The translations under genes were made by a program, and so were the position numbers. Below are positions 1-7,181 of a DNA stretch of 64,000 nucleotides, piece after piece. The notes under the pieces were generated by a model, which was not told the origin of the DNA, ran no database searches, and worked only from the letters and a program-made list of their open reading frames with translations. Within the stretch, counting starts at the first letter, position 1; each line of letters starts with the position of its first letter. Source of the DNA: Arthrobacter sp. zg-Y20 (GTDB taxonomy: Bacteria > Actinomycetota > Actinomycetes > Actinomycetales > Micrococcaceae); the NCBI RefSeq assembly GCF_030142075.1, contig NZ_CP126241.1, positions 1,922,001 through 1,986,000 of the forward strand. The letters run 5' to 3'.

Positions 1-558
1 CCCCGGATCGGCCTCGCATCCGCGGCCCTGGCCGGCCAGATTCCAGAAGACGAAACTGTCCTGAACGTAGTGGTGACCGCCTCCTACGGCGTAACCGGGC
101 GCTGGCGCGAGAAGTACGAGAAGCTCGACGAGCGCCGTGCCTTCCGTCTCCTGCATGACTGGGGAATGTCCACGTTCCTCAACCGCCGCTTCTCCTCGCT
201 GAGCGAAGGTGAGCGCAAGCGCGTGCAGATCGCCCGTGCCCTCATGACCGACCCGGAGCTGCTGCTGCTGGACGAGCCGGCTGCCGGGCTGGACCTCGCC
301 GGCCGCGAGGACCTGCTCTTCCGGCTGGGCGAACTTGCCCGGGACGAGGAAGCGCCCGCCATGGTGCTGGTGACCCACCACTTGGAAGAGGTCCCCACCG
401 GGTTCACCCATGCCCTGCTCCTGCGCGACGGCGGGGTGGTAGCGTCCGGGCCCATTGAAGAGGTCTTCACCGAAGAACACCTAAGCACCGCTTTCGGTCT
501 TCCGCTGGACCTGAAGCGCGACGGCGGCCGTTACTCGGCCACCGCGCGCCGCAGCTAA
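1..558 (+). CDS. ABC transporter ATP-binding protein, 5' truncated
   Basis: The reading frame is open from base 1, so the gene begins outside the window; 185 codons are visible. An ABC signature (LSEGERKR, about residue 67), Walker B (LLLLDEP, about residue 87), D-loop (AGLD) and switch His (VTHH, about residue 126) are present. Walker A must lie upstream. The composition resembles the YlmA-like stand-alone ATPases of actinobacteria, which supply ATP hydrolysis to an import or export system at the inner membrane face; the substrate cannot be read from this part. A GTG at 70 is an internal codon, not a convincing start. It ends 13 bp before the methyltransferase gene, so the two may be co-transcribed. 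Confidence 0.85.
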   Translation, partial: PRIGLASAALAGQIPEDETVLNVVVTASYGVTGRWREKYEKLDERRAFRLLHDWGMSTFLNRRFSSLSEGERKRVQIARALMTDPELLLLDEPAAGLDLAGREDLLFRLGELARDEEAPAMVLVTHHLEEVPTGFTHALLLRDGGVVASGPIEEVFTEEHLSTAFGLPLDLKRDGGRYSATARRS

Positions 559-571
559 GGCCAGTGCACGG

Positions 572-1375
572 GTGAGCCTTCAGTACCTGCAGTCCGCCGC
601 CGATCCGCGGGTCAGCGACTACACCTCCCTCACGGATACCTCGCTTCGGCGGCGCCGCGAACCGGAGGAGGGCATGTACATTGCCGAGTCCTCCAAGGTC
701 CTGCGCCGCGCAGTCGACGCCGGCCACCGTCCGCGTTCCTTCTTCCTGGCCGAGAAATGGCTGCCGGACCTGCAGGACGTCCTGGACCGTTTCCCCGACG
801 TCCCCGCCTTTGTGGGTACGGCGGACGTTTTGGAGGAGATCACCGGATTCCATCTGCACCGCGGCGCCCTGGCGGCCATGGAACGGCCGGCTCCCCTGGA
901 GCTGGACGCGCTGCTGGCAACCGCCCGCCGGGTCGCGGTCCTGGAAGACATCGTGGACCACACCAACATCGGGGCAATCTTCCGCTCTGCGGCGGCGCTC
1001 CAGGTTGATGCCGTACTGGTCACGCCCCGCTGTGCGGACCCGTTGTACCGGCGCGCCATCCGCGTGAGCATGGGAACCGTCTTCCAGGTTCCGTGGGTCC
1101 GCCTGACCGACTGGCCCGGACAGCTTGAACAGCTGCGCGCTGCCGGTTTTGCCACCGCAGCCCTGGCCCTGCGCGAGGATTCCCTGACCCTGGACGAACT
1201 CAGTGCCCGTCGGGACGAACGCCTGGCCCTGGTCCTGGGGACCGAGGGGGACGGGCTGGCCGAATCCACCTTGACCGCTGTGGACCTGGCCGTGCGGATT
1301 CCGATGAGCGGCGGGGTGGACTCGCTCAACGTGGCAGCCGCCAGCGCCGTGGCTTTCTGGGAGTGCCGGCCCTAA
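572..1375 (+). CDS. TrmH/SpoU-family RNA 2'-O-methyltransferase
   Basis: This 267-residue protein starts with GTG. It has the SpoU architecture: an N-terminal substrate-binding domain (about 1-100) and a C-terminal knotted SAM domain. The three SpoU motifs are visible: DHTNIGAIFRSA (about 130), LVLGTEGDGL (about 220) and IPMSGGVDSLNVA (about 245). The family methylates the 2'-OH of a ribose in rRNA or tRNA with SAM; the exact nucleotide cannot be assigned. It follows the ABC gene by 13 bp and is itself followed directly at its stop codon by a 17-bp tandem repeat. Confidence 0.88.
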   Translation: MSLQYLQSAADPRVSDYTSLTDTSLRRRREPEEGMYIAESSKVLRRAVDAGHRPRSFFLAEKWLPDLQDVLDRFPDVPAFVGTADVLEEITGFHLHRGALAAMERPAPLELDALLATARRVAVLEDIVDHTNIGAIFRSAAALQVDAVLVTPRCADPLYRRAIRVSMGTVFQVPWVRLTDWPGQLEQLRAAGFATAALALREDSLTLDELSARRDERLALVLGTEGDGLAESTLTAVDLAVRIPMSGGVDSLNVAAASAVAFWECRP

Positions 1376-1420
1376 CTACACACCGGCTCCAGCTACACAC
1401 CGGCTCTAGCTACACACCGG
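1376..1420 (+). repeat. 17-bp tandem repeat at the trmH-like stop codon
   Basis: The unit CTACACACCGGCTCCAG occurs at 1376-1392 and 1393-1409 (one base changed), with a third partial copy at 1410-1420. The array begins at the base after the TAA stop. Confidence 0.9.
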
Positions 1421-1514
1421 ACCCGAACTGCTCTTACCCTCGCGCGCCCCAAGTGCCAGACTGTGCCCAGCCACCATCCCCCTGAGCATCCCCCGAGCAT
1501 CCACCGGAGCCGCC

Positions 1515-2477
1515 ATGGAATCCCGGACCCGACTGGGCACGGTCCTTGCACTGTGCGCAGTACTGCTGCTGCCGCTTTCAGCATGCGGACCGACGGCGGA
1601 ACAGCTCCGGGAGCGCGCTGCCTCCCCTTCCGCTACTCCGCAGCCGGCCCGCACCGCACCGCCACGGACAGCTGCCCCGGGCCCGGAGAGCCCGCCGCCA
1701 CCACCGCAGGCACCGGCACCGGAGAGCCCGCCGCCGGCACGCGTGGGCGTAGCCGGAAACCAGATAGGCATGCCCCCGGCAGTGCAGGATGCTTGCCAGT
1801 GGCTGCTGCGCGGTGATCCCGAACCGATGTCCGGCACTGAAGCGGCAAGCTGCGTGGCCGCGGCCATCACGGCCGGCGGCGGCGGTGTGCAGACGCTGTC
1901 CACCGGCACCAGCTGGCTGCCCGCGGGGGAGTACACCGTCACCTTCGGCACGGTTCCCGCTTTCACCATGGACCTGCACGGTCCCGCGGCCGCCGGTGCT
2001 GTGCCCGGCAGTACAGGCACGGACAGTGCGGCAACCGGTGCGGCCCCTGACGGCGCAGGCCTGAAAATCGAAATCCGCGGGGACAACCGGGTGGTGCGGC
2101 AGGGCGGGGAGGATATTTCTGCGGACCGGCGCGGCTCCCCGGAACAGGCCTACGCCGCCGTGCTGGCCGATGCCGCCGAGCTGACGGTCCGGCCCGAGCG
2201 CGTGGCTGCGATGCTGTCGGCGGCGGAAACGGTGGAGGTGGAGTACGGGGCCGTGCTGGCGGGGGCCGCGTACACGCGCATCAGCGGCAGTTTCAGCAAT
2301 GCTGCGTCCGACGGCGCGGAACCGGCTTCCCTGGCGGTGATCCCCGAGGGCACGTTCTCTCTGTATCTGGATGACTACTACCGACCGTCCCGGATCGAGA
2401 TTGCAGGCCTGAACCAGGGCATCCCCTCGCTGTTGACGGCGGTAAACACACAGTGGGGCACGCAGCCGCTGTCCTGA
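1515..2477 (+). CDS. putative lipoprotein of unknown function
   Basis: I do not recognise the family. The 320-residue product has a charged n-region, a hydrophobic stretch and a lipobox (LSAC, Cys24), so it should be lipidated and face outside the membrane. Residues about 35-75 form a Pro/Ala-rich linker, as in cell-wall-spanning lipoproteins. The folded part (about 80-320) includes two Cys near 93 and 112 that could form a disulfide. Start ATG 1515 gives a good signal peptide, although no strong Shine-Dalgarno precedes it. It stands alone between the methyltransferase and the rpmE2 gene. Confidence 0.7.
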   Translation: MESRTRLGTVLALCAVLLLPLSACGPTAEQLRERAASPSATPQPARTAPPRTAAPGPESPPPPPQAPAPESPPPARVGVAGNQIGMPPAVQDACQWLLRGDPEPMSGTEAASCVAAAITAGGGGVQTLSTGTSWLPAGEYTVTFGTVPAFTMDLHGPAAAGAVPGSTGTDSAATGAAPDGAGLKIEIRGDNRVVRQGGEDISADRRGSPEQAYAAVLADAAELTVRPERVAAMLSAAETVEVEYGAVLAGAAYTRISGSFSNAASDGAEPASLAVIPEGTFSLYLDDYYRPSRIEIAGLNQGIPSLLTAVNTQWGTQPLS

Positions 2478-2569
2478 CTCGCGGTTGCAGGTGTTTCCTG
2501 CCGGCCCGGTAAGTGCGGTAGTATGGATTGCTGGTCGAAACACCGGCCAATAAAGCTTTTAACCCACCT

Positions 2570-2591
2570 GTGCCTGGCAAAATCCAGGCAC
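2570..2591 (+). promoter_or_regulatory. leader hairpin upstream of rpmE2
   Basis: GTGCCTGG (2570-2577) and CCAGGCAC (2584-2591) form a perfect 8-bp stem with a CAAAAT loop. The hairpin ends 18 bp before the GTG start and just before the AAGAAGG ribosome binding site, a position suited to control of translation or attenuation. Confidence 0.55.
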
Positions 2592-2608
2592 CAAAAGAAG
2601 GTAAAACT

Positions 2609-2866
2609 GTGAAGTCTGATATCCACCCCAAGTATGCTCCGGTTGTCTTCCGTGACCTCGCGTCCGACACCGCTTTCCTGACGAGCTCCACCGCCACGTC
2701 CTCCAAGACGATCGAGTGGGAAGACGGAAACACCTACCCGCTCATCGAGGTGGAAATCTCCTCCGCATCGCACCCGTTCTACACGGGCAAGCAGCGCATC
2801 ATGGACTCCGCCGGCCGCGTCGAGCGCTTCAACGCCCGCTTCAAGGGCTTCGGCGCTAAGAAGTAA
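2609..2866 (+). CDS. rpmE2: 50S ribosomal protein L31 type B
   Basis: The product is 85 residues, normal for type B L31, with the family features MKSDIHP at the N-terminus and FYTGKQR in the C-terminal half. It lacks the CxxC zinc-binding cysteines of primary L31, so it is the zinc-independent form that can replace zinc L31 in the large subunit. The GTG at 2609 is chosen because it gives the family N-terminus and has AAGAAGG 8 bp upstream; an earlier GTG-type extension from 2528 has no support. A hairpin lies in the leader and a terminator follows. Confidence 0.95.
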   Translation: MKSDIHPKYAPVVFRDLASDTAFLTSSTATSSKTIEWEDGNTYPLIEVEISSASHPFYTGKQRIMDSAGRVERFNARFKGFGAKK

Positions 2867-2895
2867 CGTTCGGAAGAACAGCAGTACTTGGAGGA

Positions 2896-2926
2896 AGGTC
2901 CGCCGGCATCAGCCCGGCGGGCCTTT
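2896..2926 (+). terminator. rho-independent terminator after rpmE2
   Basis: AGGTCCGCCGG (2896-2906) pairs with CCGGCGGGCCT (2914-2924), an 11-bp stem with one G-U pair, followed by TTT. Confidence 0.75.
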
Positions 2927-2979
2927 CCCCGTAGTGGGGGACCGCCCGGTCCCGGCACCGGTCAAGATGAGGAGTTGTG

Positions 2980-4059
2980 ATGGCAAGCGCGGATGGAAGC
3001 TTCAGCCGGCGGCACGGCGAGTACAAGGTCCCCGGCGGCAAGCTCGTTGTGGTGGACCTCGACGTCCGTGACGGACGCCTTGCAGATGTGTCCCTGGGCG
3101 GTGATTTTTTCCTGGAACCCGATGAGGCGCTGCTCGACATCAACGCCGCCCTCGAGGGGCTGCCCGCGGAAACAGGCTTCGGCGACATAGCCGCTGCCGT
3201 GCACGCCAGGCTGAGCCCGGACGCCGTGCTCTTTGGCTTCTCTCCGGAAGCCGTGGCGACGGCAGTGCGGCGCGCACTGGGGAAGGCCACCGGCTGGGGC
3301 GACCACCAGTGGGAAATCATCCCGCCCACCCCGCTGTCCACGCACATGCATGTGGCCATGGACGAAGTCCTGGCCGAGGAAGTGGGCGCAGGCCACCGGA
3401 ACCCGACGCTGCGGTTCTGGGAGTGGGAAACTCCGTCCGTAGTGATCGGCAGCTTCCAGTCACTGAAAAACGAGGTGGATCCGGCCGGTGCCGAACGCCA
3501 CGGCGTGACCGTTGTGCGGCGGATCACCGGCGGGGGTGCCATGTTCATGGAACACGGCAACGCCATCACGTACTCCCTGTACGTGCCCCAGTCCCTGGTG
3601 GACGGGCTGAGCTTCGCCGATTCCTATCCCTTCCTTGACGCCTGGGTGATGGAATCCCTGAAGAAGCTGGGCATCCAGGCTTGGTACGTGCCGCTGAACG
3701 ACATGGCCACGGACCAGGGCAAGATCGGCGGTGCCGCACAGAAACGCTTCAGCAGCGGTGGAATGCTTCACCACGTCACCATGTCCTACAACATCGACGC
3801 CGACAAAATGGTGGAGGTGCTGCGCATCGGCAAGGAGAAGCTGTCCGACAAGGGCACCACCAGCGCCAAGAAACGCGTTGATCCGCTCAAGCGGCAGACC
3901 GGGCTTTCGCGGGAGGAGATCATTGCGACGATGATCGACACCTTCACCGCCCGCTACGGCGCAGTCCAGGCCGGAATAAGCGATGAAGAGATGGACCTGG
4001 CGGAGCAGAAGGTCAAGGAAAAGTTCGACACCGCCGAGTGGCTGAACCGGGTTCCCTGA
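2980..4059 (+). CDS. lplA: lipoate--protein ligase A
   Basis: The 359-residue protein activates lipoate with ATP and attaches it to lysines of the E2 and GcvH lipoyl domains in the cytoplasm. The ligase core shows RRITGGGAMF (about 180) and KIGGAAQ with the expected active-site Lys248. About 110 residues precede the core and look like the LplB-type accessory domain fused at the N-terminus. GAGGAG lies 5 bp before ATG 2980; GTG 2977 is a possible alternative. It follows the rpmE2 terminator and stands alone. Confidence 0.85.
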   Translation: MASADGSFSRRHGEYKVPGGKLVVVDLDVRDGRLADVSLGGDFFLEPDEALLDINAALEGLPAETGFGDIAAAVHARLSPDAVLFGFSPEAVATAVRRALGKATGWGDHQWEIIPPTPLSTHMHVAMDEVLAEEVGAGHRNPTLRFWEWETPSVVIGSFQSLKNEVDPAGAERHGVTVVRRITGGGAMFMEHGNAITYSLYVPQSLVDGLSFADSYPFLDAWVMESLKKLGIQAWYVPLNDMATDQGKIGGAAQKRFSSGGMLHHVTMSYNIDADKMVEVLRIGKEKLSDKGTTSAKKRVDPLKRQTGLSREEIIATMIDTFTARYGAVQAGISDEEMDLAEQKVKEKFDTAEWLNRVP

Positions 4060-4060
4060 C

Positions 4061-4085
4061 CCCGGCAGCACCCGGCAGCACCCGG
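4061..4085 (+). repeat. 10-bp tandem repeat after lplA stop
   Basis: CCCGGCAGCA occurs twice exactly (4061-4070, 4071-4080) and then CCCGG; the array starts one base after the TGA stop. Confidence 0.85.
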
Positions 4086-4136
4086 GGCGCGGCAGCCCGG
4101 TTACCCTGCCGCGTCCGGAGTGCCTAGACTGCGGGC

Positions 4137-4475
4137 ATGGAGAAAAAGTCCCTTACCGCCCTTGTCCGCCAGCAGATGGAAAGGGCTCACTCGGCCGCCA
4201 GCGGCCGCAGCGCCTCCACGGTTTACGGCGGGCACGAGCATGTGCTGCGGCAGACCGTGATTGCCCTGCGGGCAGGGTTTGTCCTGGACGAACATGAAAA
4301 CCCGGGCGAAGCCACTGTTTTCGTCCTCAAGGGACGAGTCAGCCTGGTCTCCGACGGCGCAACCTGGGACGGCTCCGCCGGAGACCTGCTGATTGTGCCG
4401 CAGGCCCGCCATTCAGTGCGGGCCCTGGAGGACTCGGCCATCCTCTTGACCGTCGCCAAACCGCAGCTGGCCTGA
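4137..4475 (+). CDS. small cupin-domain protein
   Basis: This 112-residue protein is a single cupin barrel. LDEHENPGEATVFVLKG fits cupin motif 1 (here His-Glu and a later Glu), and GDLLIVPQARHSV fits motif 2 with its His. Substrate and metal are unknown; such small cupins often act as isomerases, binding proteins or regulators. TAGACT (4125-4130) lies exactly 6 bp before ATG 4137 and there is no Shine-Dalgarno, so the transcript is probably leaderless. The gene ends in a strong hairpin facing the convergent pepN. Confidence 0.75.
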   Translation: MEKKSLTALVRQQMERAHSAASGRSASTVYGGHEHVLRQTVIALRAGFVLDEHENPGEATVFVLKGRVSLVSDGATWDGSAGDLLIVPQARHSVRALEDSAILLTVAKPQLA

Positions 4476-4491
4476 GGAACATACCCCAACT

Positions 4492-4513
4492 GGGCCCCGT
4501 CCCTACGGGGCCC
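4492..4513. terminator. perfect hairpin between convergent cupin gene and pepN
   Basis: GGGCCCCGT (4492-4500) and ACGGGGCCC (4505-4513) form a 9-bp perfect stem with a CCCT loop. The 3' arm doubles as the first unit of the adjacent 16-bp tandem repeat. There is no clear T tract on either strand. Confidence 0.65.
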
Positions 4514-4562
4514 AGCAGCGACGGGGCCTAGCAGTGACGGGGCCTAGCAGTGACGGGGCCTA
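4505..4562. repeat. 16-bp tandem repeat containing the pepN stop codon
   Basis: There are three full units of ACGGGGCCTAGCAGTG (4505, 4521, 4537; the first with two changes) and a partial fourth at 4553-4562. Read on the minus strand, the partial unit and the two exact units start with TAG (CAG-like TGG in the oldest-looking unit), and the first TAG is the pepN stop. Confidence 0.9.
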
Positions 4563-7181
4563 CAGGCCGGCTGCCTGGACCCGCAGGGAGCGCAGCAGCT
4601 GGTCCTGCTGTTCAATGATGATCCTGCGCAGGGCACCCGGCGCGTCCGGGTGCTGCTCCAGCCATTCCACGGATTTCTGCACCACCGGGTGGTCAGCCGG
4701 TGCGGTTCCCGGAGCCGCATCCTGGCCGCCGGGGTAGAGTCCGCCCACTACGCGGGAGGCCAGCTCGATGCTGCGGCTGGACCATACACCCGTGAGGGAG
4801 GCAAAGTAGTCCGGGATGTAGCCGTCCAGCAGCTCGTGGCTGCCGAGTCCGAACCCGGTGATGGTGGCGGAGAGCAGTTCATTGGACAGTCCGTTCGAGT
4901 GGACGGCGGCCTGCCACGCAGCGTCCTTCACCGCCGGATCCGGGAAGGCCGCGGCTGCCGTGGTGTGTCCCACCCGGCCCGACGCCGTGTTGTCGCGTTC
5001 CAGCTCCGCATCCAGTTCCGCCCGGGTGGCGGATCCGGTGGCTGCCAGGGCAACCCACAGCCGCCAGCGCAGGTCCGTGTCGACGGTGAGCCCGCTGATC
5101 CCGGCGCTGCCCTCCAGCAGGCTTCGCAGCAGCTCGGCGGAGCCTGCACTGCGCTGCCCGGCGGCGGCAGCCGCCCGTGCCCAGATAACCTGCCGGTCAC
5201 TGCCCGCCGGTGCCGCACGCAGCTGCTCGGTAATGCAGGCACCGAACTCCCTGCGCAGCTCTTCGCGGCGCGAAGCCGGTGCGTAGTATTCAATGGCGCT
5301 GCGCGCGTTATCCAGCAGTACGTTCAGCACGCCTGCACCGGTCTCATGCGGGGCCACCCTCTGCACCAGGTGCACATAGTCCCGGGCGCTGAGCACACCG
5401 TCGCGGACGCTGTTCCACAGCGCGGACAGGGCGATGGCCCGGGCCAGGGGATCGGCGAGCAGGTGCAGCGACTCCACCAAAACGGCCAGCGACGCCGGAT
5501 CAAAGCGGATCTTGGCGTAGGTCAGGTCTTCATCGTTGAGCAGCAGCACCGCAGGACGCTTCCGCCCGATCAGTTCGGGCACCTCGGTGCGGGTCCCGGC
5601 TACGTCCAGTTCAACGGTGTCGGTGCGGGCCAGGAACCCGGCGCCGTCAAAGTCGTACAGCCCGATGCGGAGCCGGTGCGGGCGGGGGACCTGTTCCCCG
5701 CTGACCGGGTCCGGTGCGTTCTGGCGGATCACCACTGAGGTGTAGGCGCCGTCGTCGTCGGTTTCAGTCTCCGGAACCAGGACAGGCACGCCGGCGGTCT
5801 GCAGCCACTGGCGTGCCCAAAGACCCATGTCGCGGCCGGAAGCGTCGGCCAAGGCGGCCAGCAGGTCGTCGAGGGTGGTGTTGCCGAAGGCATGCTCGCG
5901 GAAATAGGCACGCGCGGCTTCGATAAACGTCTCGAACCCCACATAGGCCACCAACTGCTTCAGGACTGAGGCGCCCTTGGCGTAGGTAATCCCGTCGAAG
6001 TTCTGCTTGGCCGCTTCCAGGTTCGGAATGTCAGCCACGATCGGGTGCGTGGTGGGCAGCTGGTCCTGCACGTAGGCCCAGGCCTTGCGCCGGTTCGCGA
6101 AGCTGACCCAGGAATTTGTGAAGTCGGTGGCCCGGTCAACGGCAAGCGCGCCCATGTAGTCGGCGAAGGATTCCTTAAGCCACAGATCGTCCCACCATTT
6201 CATGGTCACCAGGTCGCCGAACCACATGTGTGCCATCTCGTGCAGGATGGTGTTGGCCCGGGCTTCATACTGCGCCTCGGTGGCCCGGGAGCGGAAAACA
6301 TAGGACTCGGTGAACGTGACCAGGCCGGGATTTTCCATGGCGCCGAGGTTGTATTCGGGGACAAAAGCCTGATCGTATTTGCCGAACGGGTACGGGTACG
6401 CGAACAGGCGGTGGAAGTAGTCCAGGCCCCGCTTCGTGACCGCAAAAATGTTCTCAGGATCGAAGTGCTCTGCGAGGGAAGCACGGCAGTAAGCGGCAAG
6501 CGGCACGTGCAGGTCCGTACCGTCGTCGAGCCGGAGGGACCATTCGTCCTCCGCCCGGTGGTACGGGCCGGCCAGCACAGTGGTGATGTAGGTGGAAATC
6601 CGCTGGGTGGGAGCGAATTCCCAGCGGGCCAGGCTACCGCCGTCCAGCTCAGTGCGGGCGGTTTCAACACCATTGGAGGCCACCTGCCAGCCGGCAGGGG
6701 CGGTCACCGTAAAGCCGAAGGATGCCTTGAGATCGGGCTGCTCGAAGTCAGCGAAAACCCGCCGGGCATCTGCGGGCTCATACTGCGTGTACAAGTAGGT
6801 GCGTCCGTCGGCAGGGTCGCGGAACCGATGCAGGCCCTCACCGCTGCGGCTGTACAGGGCGGTGCCGTCCACGGTGACGGTGTTCTGCGGCTGCAGGGCC
6901 GGCAGGTGGATGCGGGAACCCTCCAGTGCTTCGGACAGGTCCAGGTCCTTCCCGTTCAGCACTACGGAGCTGACCCCGCCGTGGATGAAGTCCAGGAAAG
7001 TTGCGGCTCCGGGCTCGGAGCAGCTGAAGGCAATGGTGCTCCGGGAGCGGAAGCCTTCAGCATCCGGATCTTCGGCATTGCCCAGATCGAGGTGGACGTC
7101 ATAGGAGGTCACGGACAACAGGCGGGACCGCAGGGCAGCCTCATCGCGGCTCAGGTTCTGGTTAGGCACCTGCCCATTCAA
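4560..7181 (-). CDS. pepN: aminopeptidase N (M1 family)
   Basis: The 873-residue zinc metallopeptidase removes N-terminal amino acids from peptides, normally in the cytoplasm. The exopeptidase motif GAMENPG, the zinc motif HEMAHMWFGDLVT with its downstream Glu (LKESFADYM), and a C-terminal ERAP1-like helical domain are present. Length is normal for actinobacterial PepN. The frame opens with TTG at 7181, which overlaps the stop of the upstream membrane-protein gene by 4 bp; GTG 7169 is an alternative start 4 codons on. The 3' end lies in a 16-bp tandem repeat. Confidence 0.95.
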   Translation of the reverse strand: MNGQVPNQNLSRDEAALRSRLLSVTSYDVHLDLGNAEDPDAEGFRSRSTIAFSCSEPGAATFLDFIHGGVSSVVLNGKDLDLSEALEGSRIHLPALQPQNTVTVDGTALYSRSGEGLHRFRDPADGRTYLYTQYEPADARRVFADFEQPDLKASFGFTVTAPAGWQVASNGVETARTELDGGSLARWEFAPTQRISTYITTVLAGPYHRAEDEWSLRLDDGTDLHVPLAAYCRASLAEHFDPENIFAVTKRGLDYFHRLFAYPYPFGKYDQAFVPEYNLGAMENPGLVTFTESYVFRSRATEAQYEARANTILHEMAHMWFGDLVTMKWWDDLWLKESFADYMGALAVDRATDFTNSWVSFANRRKAWAYVQDQLPTTHPIVADIPNLEAAKQNFDGITYAKGASVLKQLVAYVGFETFIEAARAYFREHAFGNTTLDDLLAALADASGRDMGLWARQWLQTAGVPVLVPETETDDDGAYTSVVIRQNAPDPVSGEQVPRPHRLRIGLYDFDGAGFLARTDTVELDVAGTRTEVPELIGRKRPAVLLLNDEDLTYAKIRFDPASLAVLVESLHLLADPLARAIALSALWNSVRDGVLSARDYVHLVQRVAPHETGAGVLNVLLDNARSAIEYYAPASRREELRREFGACITEQLRAAPAGSDRQVIWARAAAAAGQRSAGSAELLRSLLEGSAGISGLTVDTDLRWRLWVALAATGSATRAELDAELERDNTASGRVGHTTAAAAFPDPAVKDAAWQAAVHSNGLSNELLSATITGFGLGSHELLDGYIPDYFASLTGVWSSRSIELASRVVGGLYPGGQDAAPGTAPADHPVVQKSVEWLEQHPDAPGALRRIIIEQQDQLLRSLRVQAAGL

